The notes beneath the pieces are model-generated. The model saw only the letters and a list, made by a program, of their open reading frames with translations, had not been told where the DNA came from and did no database searches. Position numbers and translations under genes: made by a program. From the NCBI GenBank assembly GCA_002070115.1, contig MWCO01000017.1, positions 1 to 64,000 of the forward strand: a stretch of 64,000 nucleotides of DNA, read 5' to 3'. Shown here one piece after another: positions 45,383-54,256 of this stretch (its first letter is position 1; each line of letters opens with the position of its first letter). The DNA comes from Deltaproteobacteria bacterium ADurb.Bin207 (GTDB taxonomy: Bacteria > Myxococcota_A > Polyangia > Polyangiales > Polyangiaceae).

Positions 45383-45838
45383 TCAACGCCGATGACGGGT
45401 CGTCGTAGGCAAAGCATCCAACCAATAGGAGCGTCGGAGTTGGTCGATGCCGAAGTGCATGGCCCATCCGGGGCCTTTCGTATCTTTCGGTGGTTCGAGT
45501 CGGATCGATTGACGAAAGGCGAGCCAGCGGATTGCTCTTTCTCTATCTCTAATAAATTCAAGGCATTGCGGCGATCCTGGCTGGAAATCCCGGCAGACGG
45601 CGGCGCGGTCTGGGTGGATGGAGCAATCGTTGGGGGCTCCCGGCACGCCGAGGTAAACACAGGCGCCGTTGGGGCCGATGGGGAAAGCCCATTGTCCAAA
45701 ATGACCTTCGGTCAGCGATTCGATCAAGTGGTGCAGGCCCTTGCGCCGCCATTGGTCGATATCGTCTTGTGTGACCAGGATGGTTCCTGGGCGCTGATGG
45801 CAACAGGCGCCGCAACGAAGGCAGGGATGTTCTTGCAA
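45383..45838 (-). CDS. YkgJ-family Fe-S/zinc cluster protein
   Basis: Cysteine motif CLRCGACCH followed by CxxGPNGACVYL and CSIHPDRAAVCRDF, the YkgJ pattern of up to eight cysteines binding an Fe-S cluster or zinc. The reaction is unknown. The frame stays open to 46021, but the extra part is Ser/Pro/His-rich noise lying over the divergent gene, so a TTG at 45838 was chosen; the start is uncertain. It is convergent with the FecR-VIT-vWA gene. Confidence 0.7.
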   Translation of the reverse strand: MQEHPCLRCGACCHQRPGTILVTQDDIDQWRRKGLHHLIESLTEGHFGQWAFPIGPNGACVYLGVPGAPNDCSIHPDRAAVCRDFQPGSPQCLEFIRDRERAIRWLAFRQSIRLEPPKDTKGPGWAMHFGIDQLRRSYWLDALPTTTRHRR

Positions 45839-45945
45839 ACTCGCATCATGGCATAACCGGGTACGAAACGCAGGGGGGATTGCTCGATGGGAAGGGTGAA
45901 TGGCGGTTGACGTCGGGCTGACGGTTGAGGCATCTGTGGGATGCG

Positions 45946-46317
45946 ATGACAACGAGCGATGTTCACGATCAGGCTTCGGAGTCGGTGAAGGCTTTGCATG
46001 ACGAAAGTCATCATGAACCAAGGCCGCTGGAAGAACCGGCCACTCCGCTGTGGGTTACGGCGCTGGGGGTGGGTTTGCTGGTTTTTGGGGGAATATTGGC
46101 TCTTGTGATGCATGAGCCGGCGAGCGAAACGCAGGAGCAAGCGACGCCCTCGGAGGAGGCGACCGAGTCGGAGGATTCGGAAAAAGCGGCGGAACCGCCT
46201 CGCGAGCGGGCGCCGATGCGTTTGATGGCTCCGGATTCCACGGGTGAGGCTCTCAAACGATTTCCCAATCTTCAATTGCTTCGTTCCAGGGGACAACAGC
46301 CGCCAGGGACTCCGTGA
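45946..46317 (+). CDS. small single-pass membrane protein
   Basis: 123 residues from ATG 45946. One membrane helix (LWVTALGVGLLVFGGILALVM) with an N-terminal cytoplasmic His/Glu-rich segment and a Glu/Ser/Thr/Pro-rich outer tail. No known family. It faces RelA on the other strand; the two stops are 33 bp apart. Confidence 0.6.
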   Translation: MTTSDVHDQASESVKALHDESHHEPRPLEEPATPLWVTALGVGLLVFGGILALVMHEPASETQEQATPSEEATESEDSEKAAEPPRERAPMRLMAPDSTGEALKRFPNLQLLRSRGQQPPGTP

Positions 46318-46350
46318 AGCACGAGACTCGATGCTGGACGGGCGCGGGTA

Positions 46351-48486
46351 TTACTTGCTGACCCGGCGAACGGATACGACGTCTTTGTGTCGTTCGAGTT
46401 TGTCGAGCACGCGCAGGAGTTGATCGGAGCTGACGATATCGAGCGATAGGCGGATTCGGGCGGTATTTTTTTTGAGCCTGGTATCGGCACGAACGGAACG
46501 CACGTTGGCCCCCGTATGGGCGACCAGGTCGGAAAGGTCGCGTAGCAGGCCTTGCCGGTCATTCACGAGGATGTCGAGATCGACGGCATGACGTTCTTCC
46601 CCTTCGGGTCCCCAATCGATTTCGACCCATCTTTCTGGTTCGTGGGCGATGTTGATATTGGGGCAGTCTTTGCGATGAATGATGACGCCGCGTCCACGAC
46701 TGATGAATCCAAGGACCGAATCTCCGGGCACGGGGCTACAACATCGCGCTCTTTTTCCGAGGATATCGTCGATTCCGGAAAGAGATACGCCCGTCGAGGA
46801 AGTGCGCCGAACGCTTTCCGGTTCGCTGATCGAAGGTAGTTCGGGAGCCGGGGCCTTGTCGCGTTCGACCTGCAGGGCAGCGGCGGCCACGGAATGAGGG
46901 GAGCGGATTCCGAAGCCGACGGCGGCATATAGGTCATCGAGTTTTTCGTATTCGAGTTTGGCGAGAACATCGGTGAGCGTGGTGTAGGCCAGGTCGAGCC
47001 GATGGAGTTCTCGTTCGACGATTTCGCGTCCCTGCTGAATGGCATCGTCGCGTCCTTGTTCGCGGAACCACTGGCGGACTTTGCTTCTGGCACTCGTGGT
47101 GCGCAGGGTACCGGAGGCGGGATTGAGCCAATCGCGGCTGGGGTTGGGTTTTTTATGGGTGAGGATTTCGACCCGGTCCCCGGTTTTGAGTTGGTAATCG
47201 AGCGGGACGATCTGGTCATTGACGCGTGCGCCACGGAATCGGTGTCCGACCATGGTGTGGATTCGGTACGCGAAGTCCAGGGGCGTGGCGCCTTGGGGTA
47301 AGTCCACGATGTCGCCTGCCGGGGTGAAAACATACACTTGATCGCGAAAAATGTCGGTTTTGAGCCGCTCAGCGAATTGATGGGGATCCGAAACGTCGCG
47401 TTCCCAATCCATCAGTTGCCGAAGCACCACGAACTTCTGGTCGGACGACTTGGCTGCCTTTCGTCCTTCTTTATATGCCCAATGCGCGGCCACACCGTAT
47501 TCGGCATATTCATGCATCTGACGGGTACGAATCTGCACTTCCAGCGGTTTGCCTTCCGGTCCCACCACGGTCGTATGAAGCGATCGATATAGGTTCTCTT
47601 TCGGTCTCGCGATGTAGTCGTCGAATTGCCCCGGCAACGGAGCCCATAGACTATGCACGAGACCGAGCGCGGCGTAGCAATCGCCCACCTGTTCGGTGAT
47701 GACGCGCACGGCGCTGATGTCATGGATCTGGTCGAGTCCCACGCCCTTGCGCTGCATTTTTTGGTATATGGAATACAAGTGCTTGGCGCGTCCCTGGACC
47801 GTGGCATGAATTTTTTGTTCGGGTAGTTTGTCTCGCAACAAGGTGATCGCTTGTTGGATGAGACGCATGCGCTCCTGTCTTCGTTCCGACAGAAGCTTTT
47901 CGAGTTCGGAGTAGGTTTCGGGTTCGAGTTGCGCCAGAGACAAGTTCTCCAACTCGGTTTTGAACTGCCAAACGCCAAGGCGATTCGCCAAGGGAGCGAA
48001 TACTTCGAGGGTTTCCCGAGCCACGCGACGCCGGGTGGATTCATCCATCGAGTTGCTCAAGGTGCGCATTTTTTCTACACGTAACGCCAGTACGATGATC
48101 ACCACGCGCACTTCCGCCGCCATGGCGATGAACATTTTGCGTAATGATTCGGCAGCTTCCTGTTCCAGACGGTCCCATCGGGTTGCCTGGACCCGGACCA
48201 CACCATCGACCAGCTTTGCAATCTCCTTTCCGAACTGATTTTCCGTATCTGCCTGGGAGATTTGATTTCGAAACGTAGCGACGAGACAAGCGCCTACGGC
48301 CGCGGGGTCCAGTCGCAGGCTCGCCAGTACGTTGGCGGCGTGCAAGGCTCTTTTTTTTGCGGTAGCGTCGAGATGGGTGGTGACGCCTTCGAAGGCGAGT
48401 TCAATGGGTGCTGTATCCGCATCCGGATAGCTTTTTTTTACGTTGGCAAGCAGTGCCTCCAACTCGGGCGATGGGCTAACGGCCAT
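46351..48486 (-). CDS. relA: RelA/SpoT-type (p)ppGpp synthetase, hydrolase domain degenerate
   Basis: 711 residues: an HD-type N-terminal domain, the synthetase with KHLYSIYQKMQRKG, LDQIHDISAVRVI, RPKENLYRSLHTTV and PLEVQIRT, a TGS domain (VYVFTPAGDIVDLPQGATPLDFAYRIH), and a C-terminal ACT domain. The HD domain lacks the HDxxED ligands: the family's H/HD/ED positions appear as ALHAANVLAS and ATFRNQI, and the later D is absent in VVIIVLALRVEKMRTL where working enzymes have ...ADRLHNMRTL. So I expect (p)ppGpp synthesis without hydrolysis. The (p)ppGpp hydrolase must be elsewhere. Confidence 0.9.
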   Translation of the reverse strand: MAVSPSPELEALLANVKKSYPDADTAPIELAFEGVTTHLDATAKKRALHAANVLASLRLDPAAVGACLVATFRNQISQADTENQFGKEIAKLVDGVVRVQATRWDRLEQEAAESLRKMFIAMAAEVRVVIIVLALRVEKMRTLSNSMDESTRRRVARETLEVFAPLANRLGVWQFKTELENLSLAQLEPETYSELEKLLSERRQERMRLIQQAITLLRDKLPEQKIHATVQGRAKHLYSIYQKMQRKGVGLDQIHDISAVRVITEQVGDCYAALGLVHSLWAPLPGQFDDYIARPKENLYRSLHTTVVGPEGKPLEVQIRTRQMHEYAEYGVAAHWAYKEGRKAAKSSDQKFVVLRQLMDWERDVSDPHQFAERLKTDIFRDQVYVFTPAGDIVDLPQGATPLDFAYRIHTMVGHRFRGARVNDQIVPLDYQLKTGDRVEILTHKKPNPSRDWLNPASGTLRTTSARSKVRQWFREQGRDDAIQQGREIVERELHRLDLAYTTLTDVLAKLEYEKLDDLYAAVGFGIRSPHSVAAAALQVERDKAPAPELPSISEPESVRRTSSTGVSLSGIDDILGKRARCCSPVPGDSVLGFISRGRGVIIHRKDCPNINIAHEPERWVEIDWGPEGEERHAVDLDILVNDRQGLLRDLSDLVAHTGANVRSVRADTRLKKNTARIRLSLDIVSSDQLLRVLDKLERHKDVVSVRRVSK

Positions 48487-48549
48487 CTTAGGGAAACTAT
48501 CACAGCCAGTGCTTCGTCCCCACCGCGAATGCTTTTTGTCCCAAGCTTT

Positions 48550-49773
48550 TTATGCTTTACGCCCTTTGGGAGATTGCCATCGTCGCTTGACGTGTACCCT
48601 GAGGATATCGCGTAGCAACCCGATATGGGCGCAATGGTCCATCTTGTCATTTCCCTGGTATCCACGCACATGGAAGCCGGCGCGGTCATAACGAGAAATG
48701 AGATCGAGACCCATCGGATCCGAACCACGGGGCCGGACAGCTTGGGCACGACCGTTGAGCGCATGAATCAAATAATTGGCGGTCTCCGTCGTAGAGGCAT
48801 ATCCCGGAGGAATGATCGAGGAATGACTCACGAACATCAGCTTTTGGCCTTTGGCCGACCGCTTCGCGAATTCAACGAATGGTTCGAGTTGCACCGCGTT
48901 GAGCGATTTGCCCGCGTAACCACAATGAAGGCCGTCGAGCAATACCACCGTGTCCACCACTTGTTTGCCATAAGCTGTTCGTAAAATTTCTCCTACCGCA
49001 CCGTATCCAGCACTCCACGCACTGAGTCCGATCTTGCGGGCCTTTGCTTTGGGATTGCCGGTTTTTTTGGCTACCGCCGCCTCGACGCTTCGCACGAGAT
49101 TTTGGAATACGTTTGGGGAGCGAAACACGGATTCATAAGGTCCCGATCCGATTCCGAGATCGATTCCCACCAGCACCGCTCCGTCCATAACCTGCACCCA
49201 TTCCTTGCGAACCGCCTCGTGGCCGTGAAAGTGGAACATTACGTCGAATTGGCCGGAACGGGTGATTCCTCCCTTTTGCACACTGATCATTTGCCCCATC
49301 GAAGGAGAGCGGTCCCATCGATCGTAGATGCCGAATCCAGGGTCCGGCGTGTTGCAAGGGTTGACTCCACGCTCCTGCGCGCTTTTTTGCGTTTGGGTCC
49401 ACGCCGCTGGAGGAGCAATGACCGGCTGTGGGTTCGATGCCTTGCTTGTCTCCGTCTTGGCTTCCGGCGTTGGCGAAGCCGCTTTCGGCGTAGGAGCGGT
49501 GGGACGGGATGCCGCGCCTTTCGCGCTTTTACACGAGCCTTTTCGAGCAGGGATTTCCAAGACCTGCCCTGGCTTGATCGGTGCCCCCGCCACCATCCCG
49601 TTCTGCTCGCGAAGCGCTTCCACCGTAACGTGATACCGCTTGGCGATCTTCCACAACGACTGCCCTTCCCCTACCGTATGCGTCGCACACGGGGCTTGCG
49701 CCATGGAATCCGTCACAAATAATACAACCGCCACCAAAGGCGCCAGCCACAACACGACGCGTCGCATCACCAT
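48550..49773 (-). CDS. secreted LysM protein with alpha/beta-hydrolase-like domain
   Basis: 407 residues from ATG 49773. Signal peptide (VLWLAPLVAVVLFVTDSMA) then a LysM motif (HTVGEGQSLWKIAKRYHVTVEALREQN), binding peptidoglycan, a Lys/Pro/Ala-rich linker, and a C-terminal hydrolase-like fold with SAWSAGYGAVGE (Ser nucleophile candidate), VVLLDGLHCG and a late His in DHCAH. Function unknown. It lies next to a second LysM-hydrolase gene (minus strand, 104 bp upstream) of similar layout, with copy D of the AT motif between them. Confidence 0.78.
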   Translation of the reverse strand: MVMRRVVLWLAPLVAVVLFVTDSMAQAPCATHTVGEGQSLWKIAKRYHVTVEALREQNGMVAGAPIKPGQVLEIPARKGSCKSAKGAASRPTAPTPKAASPTPEAKTETSKASNPQPVIAPPAAWTQTQKSAQERGVNPCNTPDPGFGIYDRWDRSPSMGQMISVQKGGITRSGQFDVMFHFHGHEAVRKEWVQVMDGAVLVGIDLGIGSGPYESVFRSPNVFQNLVRSVEAAVAKKTGNPKAKARKIGLSAWSAGYGAVGEILRTAYGKQVVDTVVLLDGLHCGYAGKSLNAVQLEPFVEFAKRSAKGQKLMFVSHSSIIPPGYASTTETANYLIHALNGRAQAVRPRGSDPMGLDLISRYDRAGFHVRGYQGNDKMDHCAHIGLLRDILRVHVKRRWQSPKGRKA

Positions 49774-49843
49774 CACAAGCCAAACGTTGGCGCGGGATCG
49801 AAGGGCTTTCAACCCAACGACGATACCAAAGGGGATTGTTGTA

Positions 49844-49863
49844 TGTAACATTTTGAATTTACA
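49844..49863 (+). repeat. AT-rich dispersed motif, copy D
   Basis: TGTAACATTTTGAATTTACA then AAAATAAT tail, in the short gap between the two LysM-hydrolase genes. TGTAA/TTACA ends with 10-bp spacer are intact. Confidence 0.7.
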
Positions 49864-49877
49864 TCAAAATAATGAGA

Positions 49878-50819
49878 TCAGCGCTGGAGCCAGGTGAGGG
49901 CGGCCTGGTACATCGCACGACGTTTTTCCAGCGCGACTTCATGTCCCATATCCGCAGGATCCGAGAGAAAAACAGGAACGCGGGCGTTTCGCAACAACGC
50001 TTGCGTCCTGATAGTGCCGTCGAATACCCCGTCTTGCTTGCCCGTGATGAGGTAGACACGGCGCAAATGAGAGCGTGCGCGCCCGATCAATTGCGGCGCT
50101 TCCCCGCCCCAATACGCATCGTCGGCAGCCAAAATCAGCCAACGATTGAACATTCTTGGGTCTCGAATACCGATATTCATGCCCACGAATGCTCCTTCGC
50201 TGAAGCCGATCAGCGTATTTCCCGTTAATTGCACGCGCCGTCCCTTCGCCTTGCGTAACGCCGCATGCGTGGCGTGAACGATCCGCCGGGCCGTAACCCA
50301 GTCGTTGTTCCAGCTTTGGCCCGCGCCATACGGATGCGAAGCGCTCGGGCATACGAGCCAACCCATCGGTCGGACGATGGGTGCCCATCGTTTACAAAAC
50401 TCCGATGCATTGCCCCCTCGTCCGTGCAACACCATGAATACGGGACGCGGTCCCGAGCGTTTCGGACCGGCTGGTTCGTAATAATAGGCAGAAGGTGCAC
50501 CCGAAACCTCCAGGGTTTGCAAATCGCGCTGCCATTCGCTGTCGGGCCGTACTGATGGTGTGGGCGTGGATTGGGCAGGGGGTTGGGGATTCGGAACCAC
50601 CAGCTTCTGGCCGGGACGAATCGGATCTGTTTTCCGGATTCGGTTGGCTTTGCATAAAGCATCGACGGAAGTCCGGTAACGACGAGCGATGGCGCCCAAG
50701 GTTTGGCCTTGTTGCACCGTATGCACGGTGGTTTCGGTTTGGGCGAAAGACAGCCCCTCCCACGAAAGGAGCGTGAGAATCGTGGATATTCCGAGGAACC
50801 ACAAACGGCGGGGCCACAT
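49878..50819 (-). CDS. secreted LysM protein with esterase-like hydrolase domain
   Basis: 313 residues from ATG 50819. Signal peptide (RRLWFLGISTILTLLSWEGLSF), LysM motif (VQQGQTLGAIARRYRTSVDALCKAN), Pro/Gln/Ser linker, and a hydrolase of the dienelactone-hydrolase/phospholipase-like kind: VFMVLHGRGGNASEF, Ser nucleophile in IGFSEGAFVGM, Asp in ITGKQDGVF and His in DMGHEVAL. The LysM binds cell wall and the esterase may act on wall-linked esters (inference). It ends just before copy D of the AT-rich motif; alaS lies upstream. Confidence 0.8.
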   Translation of the reverse strand: MWPRRLWFLGISTILTLLSWEGLSFAQTETTVHTVQQGQTLGAIARRYRTSVDALCKANRIRKTDPIRPGQKLVVPNPQPPAQSTPTPSVRPDSEWQRDLQTLEVSGAPSAYYYEPAGPKRSGPRPVFMVLHGRGGNASEFCKRWAPIVRPMGWLVCPSASHPYGAGQSWNNDWVTARRIVHATHAALRKAKGRRVQLTGNTLIGFSEGAFVGMNIGIRDPRMFNRWLILAADDAYWGGEAPQLIGRARSHLRRVYLITGKQDGVFDGTIRTQALLRNARVPVFLSDPADMGHEVALEKRRAMYQAALTWLQR

Positions 50820-50897
50820 CACGGAGGTTCGACGTAGCACAAGGGATGGGATTCAGTGAATCTTTGGGGATTTTATCGGGGAAAGCGGCGAATTGGG

Positions 50898-53588
50898 CTA
50901 GGAAAGGAGGCTTTGCACGATAGCGGTCACGGACTTCAAGGCTTCATCGAGTTTGGATGGGTCCGAGCCGCCCGCTTGCGCCATGTCTGGACGCCCTCCG
51001 CCGGAGCCGCCTACTTGTTGCGCGACCTGACGGATGATGTCCCCTGCTTTGATTTTATGGGTGAGGTTTTTGCTGACGGTCGCGACGAGCATGGCTTTGG
51101 GGCCTGCCGCGGCGCCAACGACGACCACGGCATCTCCCAGCGTATCACGGAGCTTTTCCGCCATTTCTCTTAGTGCGGCCCCGTCGGCCACCTCCGACCG
51201 CACCGCAAGCACTTTCATTCCGCCGATTTCATGGGCTTGTTGAAGCATCGAATCCACGCCACCACCACCCATCGCAACCTTGCGTTTCAAGTCCGCGATC
51301 TGCTTTTCCAACTCTTTTTCATGTTGTGTGAGCTTCAGAACCTTGTCAGCAAGGTCCGGGCCGTCGGCTTTTACGAGTTTTGAAGCCTGTTGCACCGTCT
51401 GCTCGAGCTGCCGAACATAGCCGAGGGCATTGAGGCCCGTGACGGCTTCGATTCTTCGCACCCCAGCGGCAATCCCTGCCTCGCTGATGATTTTGAAAAG
51501 GCCGATGTCCCCCGAAGCGCGAGCGTGGGTTCCTCCACATAGTTCAACCGACTCGGGCGTGATGGTGAGCACGCGCACGGTATCACCATACTTATCGCCA
51601 AAGATGGCGATGGCGCCCAAGGTCCGCGCCTCCTCCAACGGCAAGATATGCGTTTCGACCGGCACGTTGCGCAGGATCTTGTCATTGACGATGTCTTCGA
51701 TTTGCTGCAGTTCTTGCGGGGTTACCGCTTTACCATGGGTGAAGTCGAAGCGGAGTCGATCGGGGCTGACCAACGAACCTTTCTGTGCGGCATGCGGACC
51801 GAGTACGGAGCGAAGAGCATGATGGAGAAGGTGCGTTGCGGAGTGATTCCGACGCGTGGCTTGTCGTGCTTCGTGGTCGACGATGGCTTCGAGTCCGTCA
51901 CCGATTCGTACGGGAGCCACAACCTCGACCTTATGAACCCACAGCGCATCGAGGGGGCGCTGGGTGTCGAATACCCGCGCGGCCAATTCGCCATTTCGAA
52001 GAAAAACACCCGTATCGCCGACCTGGCCTCCGGATTCGCCATAGAAAGGCGTTGCATCGAGGACGATTTCTGCCGTGGTTCCCGCGGGTGCTTCTTCGAC
52101 CAAGGCATTGTCGACGATGATCGCTACCACGCGAGCTGAATCGGAGCGCTCGGTTTCGTAGCCCAAGAAACGAACGGATTTGTTCGTCACGGCCTCGAGC
52201 GCGTCGAAGTAGGCGCGCGGAAGCGCCTTGTCTCCGACTTCACTGCCTTTGCTTCGTGCTTGGGCCTGTTCGAGGGCTAGCTTGTAGCCGGCCTGGTCCA
52301 CGGTGATCCTACGCTCTTCGCAGATGACCTGGGTAAGATCGAGGGGAAAACCGTACGTATCATAGAGTTTGAAAGCAACGTCTCCCGACAGAACCTTCTG
52401 CCCTTTGTGCTCGAGGCCAGAGAATTCGTCTTCGAGAATCCGCAATCCGTTGTCCAACGTCTTTCGAAACCTCACTTCTTCCTGCTCGAGAGCATCAGCA
52501 ATGAGATCGCGTCGCTCCACGAGTTCCGGGTAGCAAGCGCCCATACGCTCCACCACGTCGAGGGCCACCTCGAAGAAAAAGGGACGATGGATACCGAGGC
52601 GGTTTCCGTGTCGAATCGCTCGGCGCACGACCCTTCGCAATACGTAGGAACGGCCATCGCGATCGGGCAGGATCCCCTCGGCGATGAGAAATGCAGCGGT
52701 GCGAGCGTGATCGGCAATGACTCGCATGGATGTGTCATCGTCGGCTTGGGAATGCGTGTATTTTTTATTCGAAATCGATGCGGCTTTTTCGACGAGGGGC
52801 ATGAGCAGATCGGTTTCGTAGTTGGAAGAGACCTGTTGCAGGACAGCGGCAAGTCGTTCGAGACCCGCTCCGGTATCGACGCATGGGGCGGGCAGGGCAG
52901 AGAGCTTGGCCTCAGCGCCATCCAACGTTCGGTTGAACTGCATGAACACCAAGTTCCAAATCTCCATCCACCCTTTTCCATCGTCGGTGGGATCCTGTCC
53001 GAACTTGCTGAGGTCGACATCGTTGCCGACGAAGTAGTGAAGTTCGGAACAGGGGCCGCAGGGGCCGGTGTCGCCCATCTGCCAGAAGTTGTCTTTCATC
53101 CCCATGCCGAGGATGCGGTCATCACCAAATCCTGTTACTTTTCGCCATATTACACGCGCATCGTCGTCGGCGGGAATACCGTTTTCTCCTCCGAAGACGG
53201 TGATAGCAAGGCGTTCGGGCGGCAGTCCAAGGTCTTTGGTGAGGAACTCCCAAGCGAAGAGGATGGCTTTTTCCTTGAAGTAATCGCCGAAGCTGAAGTT
53301 GCCGAGCATCTCGAAAAAAGTGTGATGACGTGCGGTTTTGCCGACGTTTTCGAGGTCGTTATGCTTTCCGCTGATACGGATGCATTTTTGGCTGGATGCC
53401 GCACGAACGTACGGGCGCGTTTCGCGCCCCGTGAACACATCTTTGAACTGAACCATCCCGGCGTTGTTGAACATCAGGGTGGGGTCATTGGAGGGGATAA
53501 GAGAGGCCGAAGCCACGATCTCATGATCGTGTCGTCGAAAATAATCGAGGAAAGCACTTCGGATTGCAGAGGCGGTCAGATGGCTCAT
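50898..53588 (-). CDS. alaS: alanine-tRNA ligase
   Basis: 896 residues, the normal length. Start: ATG 53588 opening MSHLTASAIRSAFLDYF, not the longer frame to 53672. Catalytic core with TLMFNNAGMVQFKDVF, GKHNDLENVGKTARHHTFFEMLGNF, and FMQFNR; editing domain with RRNHSATHLLHHALR and CGGTHARASGD; and a C-terminal DHHA1/coil region ending in a Gly-rich SGGGRPDMAQAG. Charges tRNA-Ala. Divergent from the lipoprotein gene at 53712. Confidence 0.97.
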   Translation of the reverse strand: MSHLTASAIRSAFLDYFRRHDHEIVASASLIPSNDPTLMFNNAGMVQFKDVFTGRETRPYVRAASSQKCIRISGKHNDLENVGKTARHHTFFEMLGNFSFGDYFKEKAILFAWEFLTKDLGLPPERLAITVFGGENGIPADDDARVIWRKVTGFGDDRILGMGMKDNFWQMGDTGPCGPCSELHYFVGNDVDLSKFGQDPTDDGKGWMEIWNLVFMQFNRTLDGAEAKLSALPAPCVDTGAGLERLAAVLQQVSSNYETDLLMPLVEKAASISNKKYTHSQADDDTSMRVIADHARTAAFLIAEGILPDRDGRSYVLRRVVRRAIRHGNRLGIHRPFFFEVALDVVERMGACYPELVERRDLIADALEQEEVRFRKTLDNGLRILEDEFSGLEHKGQKVLSGDVAFKLYDTYGFPLDLTQVICEERRITVDQAGYKLALEQAQARSKGSEVGDKALPRAYFDALEAVTNKSVRFLGYETERSDSARVVAIIVDNALVEEAPAGTTAEIVLDATPFYGESGGQVGDTGVFLRNGELAARVFDTQRPLDALWVHKVEVVAPVRIGDGLEAIVDHEARQATRRNHSATHLLHHALRSVLGPHAAQKGSLVSPDRLRFDFTHGKAVTPQELQQIEDIVNDKILRNVPVETHILPLEEARTLGAIAIFGDKYGDTVRVLTITPESVELCGGTHARASGDIGLFKIISEAGIAAGVRRIEAVTGLNALGYVRQLEQTVQQASKLVKADGPDLADKVLKLTQHEKELEKQIADLKRKVAMGGGGVDSMLQQAHEIGGMKVLAVRSEVADGAALREMAEKLRDTLGDAVVVVGAAAGPKAMLVATVSKNLTHKIKAGDIIRQVAQQVGGSGGGRPDMAQAGGSDPSKLDEALKSVTAIVQSLLS

Positions 53589-53711
53589 GGTCGATGTTCG
53601 AGGCTGAAGGGTTTTGACAATCGGATGCGTTCCTACCCCGAAGACGATTCGTTCGAAAGGGGGTGAGCGCAAGGTTGGGGCGAGTTCGGTTCTCCGTGCT
53701 ATTCTACCGTG

Positions 53712-54116
53712 ATGATTGCTCGACGTTTTTTCGCTCTGTGTGGATGGGTCGTCGCGTTAGGGGGGTGTGGCGACGATAAGCAATCGGTGGATGCGAGCCA
53801 GGTGTTCGATTCCGGGCAAGGAACGAATAGTCAGTCATTTTGCCAGGACTATTGCACTACTTTGGTAGAGGTGGCTCCAGGCTGTGAGCAATACAACGAA
53901 AACCATCGATGTGAGAAAATCTGTAAGTATTACGTGGCTTCTGTCTGTAGCGAGCCGTACGAGGCGTTTGCCTCGTGCCTGCAACAATCGAAAAAAGGTC
54001 AATGTTTTCAACCAGATGCGGGTAGGTTGACCCTGGTTGTGGACGCCTGCCATGAGCCGTATCAGCGTTGGCAGACCTGCATTCAAGAAAAAAACGCCAG
54101 TGTTTGCCCTTATTGA
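53712..54116 (+). CDS. small cysteine-rich lipoprotein
   Basis: 134 residues from ATG 53712 (GTG 53709 is an alternative). Lipobox ALGGCGDD, so lipidated at Cys; then about nine cysteines in a spacing suggesting disulfides (CQDYC, CEKIC, CSEPYEAFASC, CFQPDAGR, CHEPYQRWQTC). No catalytic motif. Typical of small outer-membrane lipoproteins of the Myxococcota. Overlaps nothing except the start region of the kinase frame, which begins later. Confidence 0.75.
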   Translation: MIARRFFALCGWVVALGGCGDDKQSVDASQVFDSGQGTNSQSFCQDYCTTLVEVAPGCEQYNENHRCEKICKYYVASVCSEPYEAFASCLQQSKKGQCFQPDAGRLTLVVDACHEPYQRWQTCIQEKNASVCPY

Positions 54117-54256
54117 GGAGCGCGGGTGCGAAGCGGGTCCAAAGCCTTGTGCGGCCCTGCAAATCGCCCAGAAAAAGACGTCGGCGTGCGAACGTGATAC
54201 CCTGTCTTCCAGCGTTTTGCCGACTGGCAAGATTGGTATACGATTCAAGGTCGACG

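Noticed and set aside
45545-45565. AT-rich stretch in the YkgJ gene resembling the motif tail
   Set aside because: Lacks the TGTAAC half and the inverted ends.
45113-45856. 247-codon plus-strand frame over the end of the FecR-VIT-vWA gene and the YkgJ gene
   Set aside because: Cross-strand shadow without domain features.
45839-46021. N-terminal extension of the YkgJ-type frame
   Set aside because: Ser/Pro/His-rich and overlaps the divergent small membrane protein; no start codon evidence.
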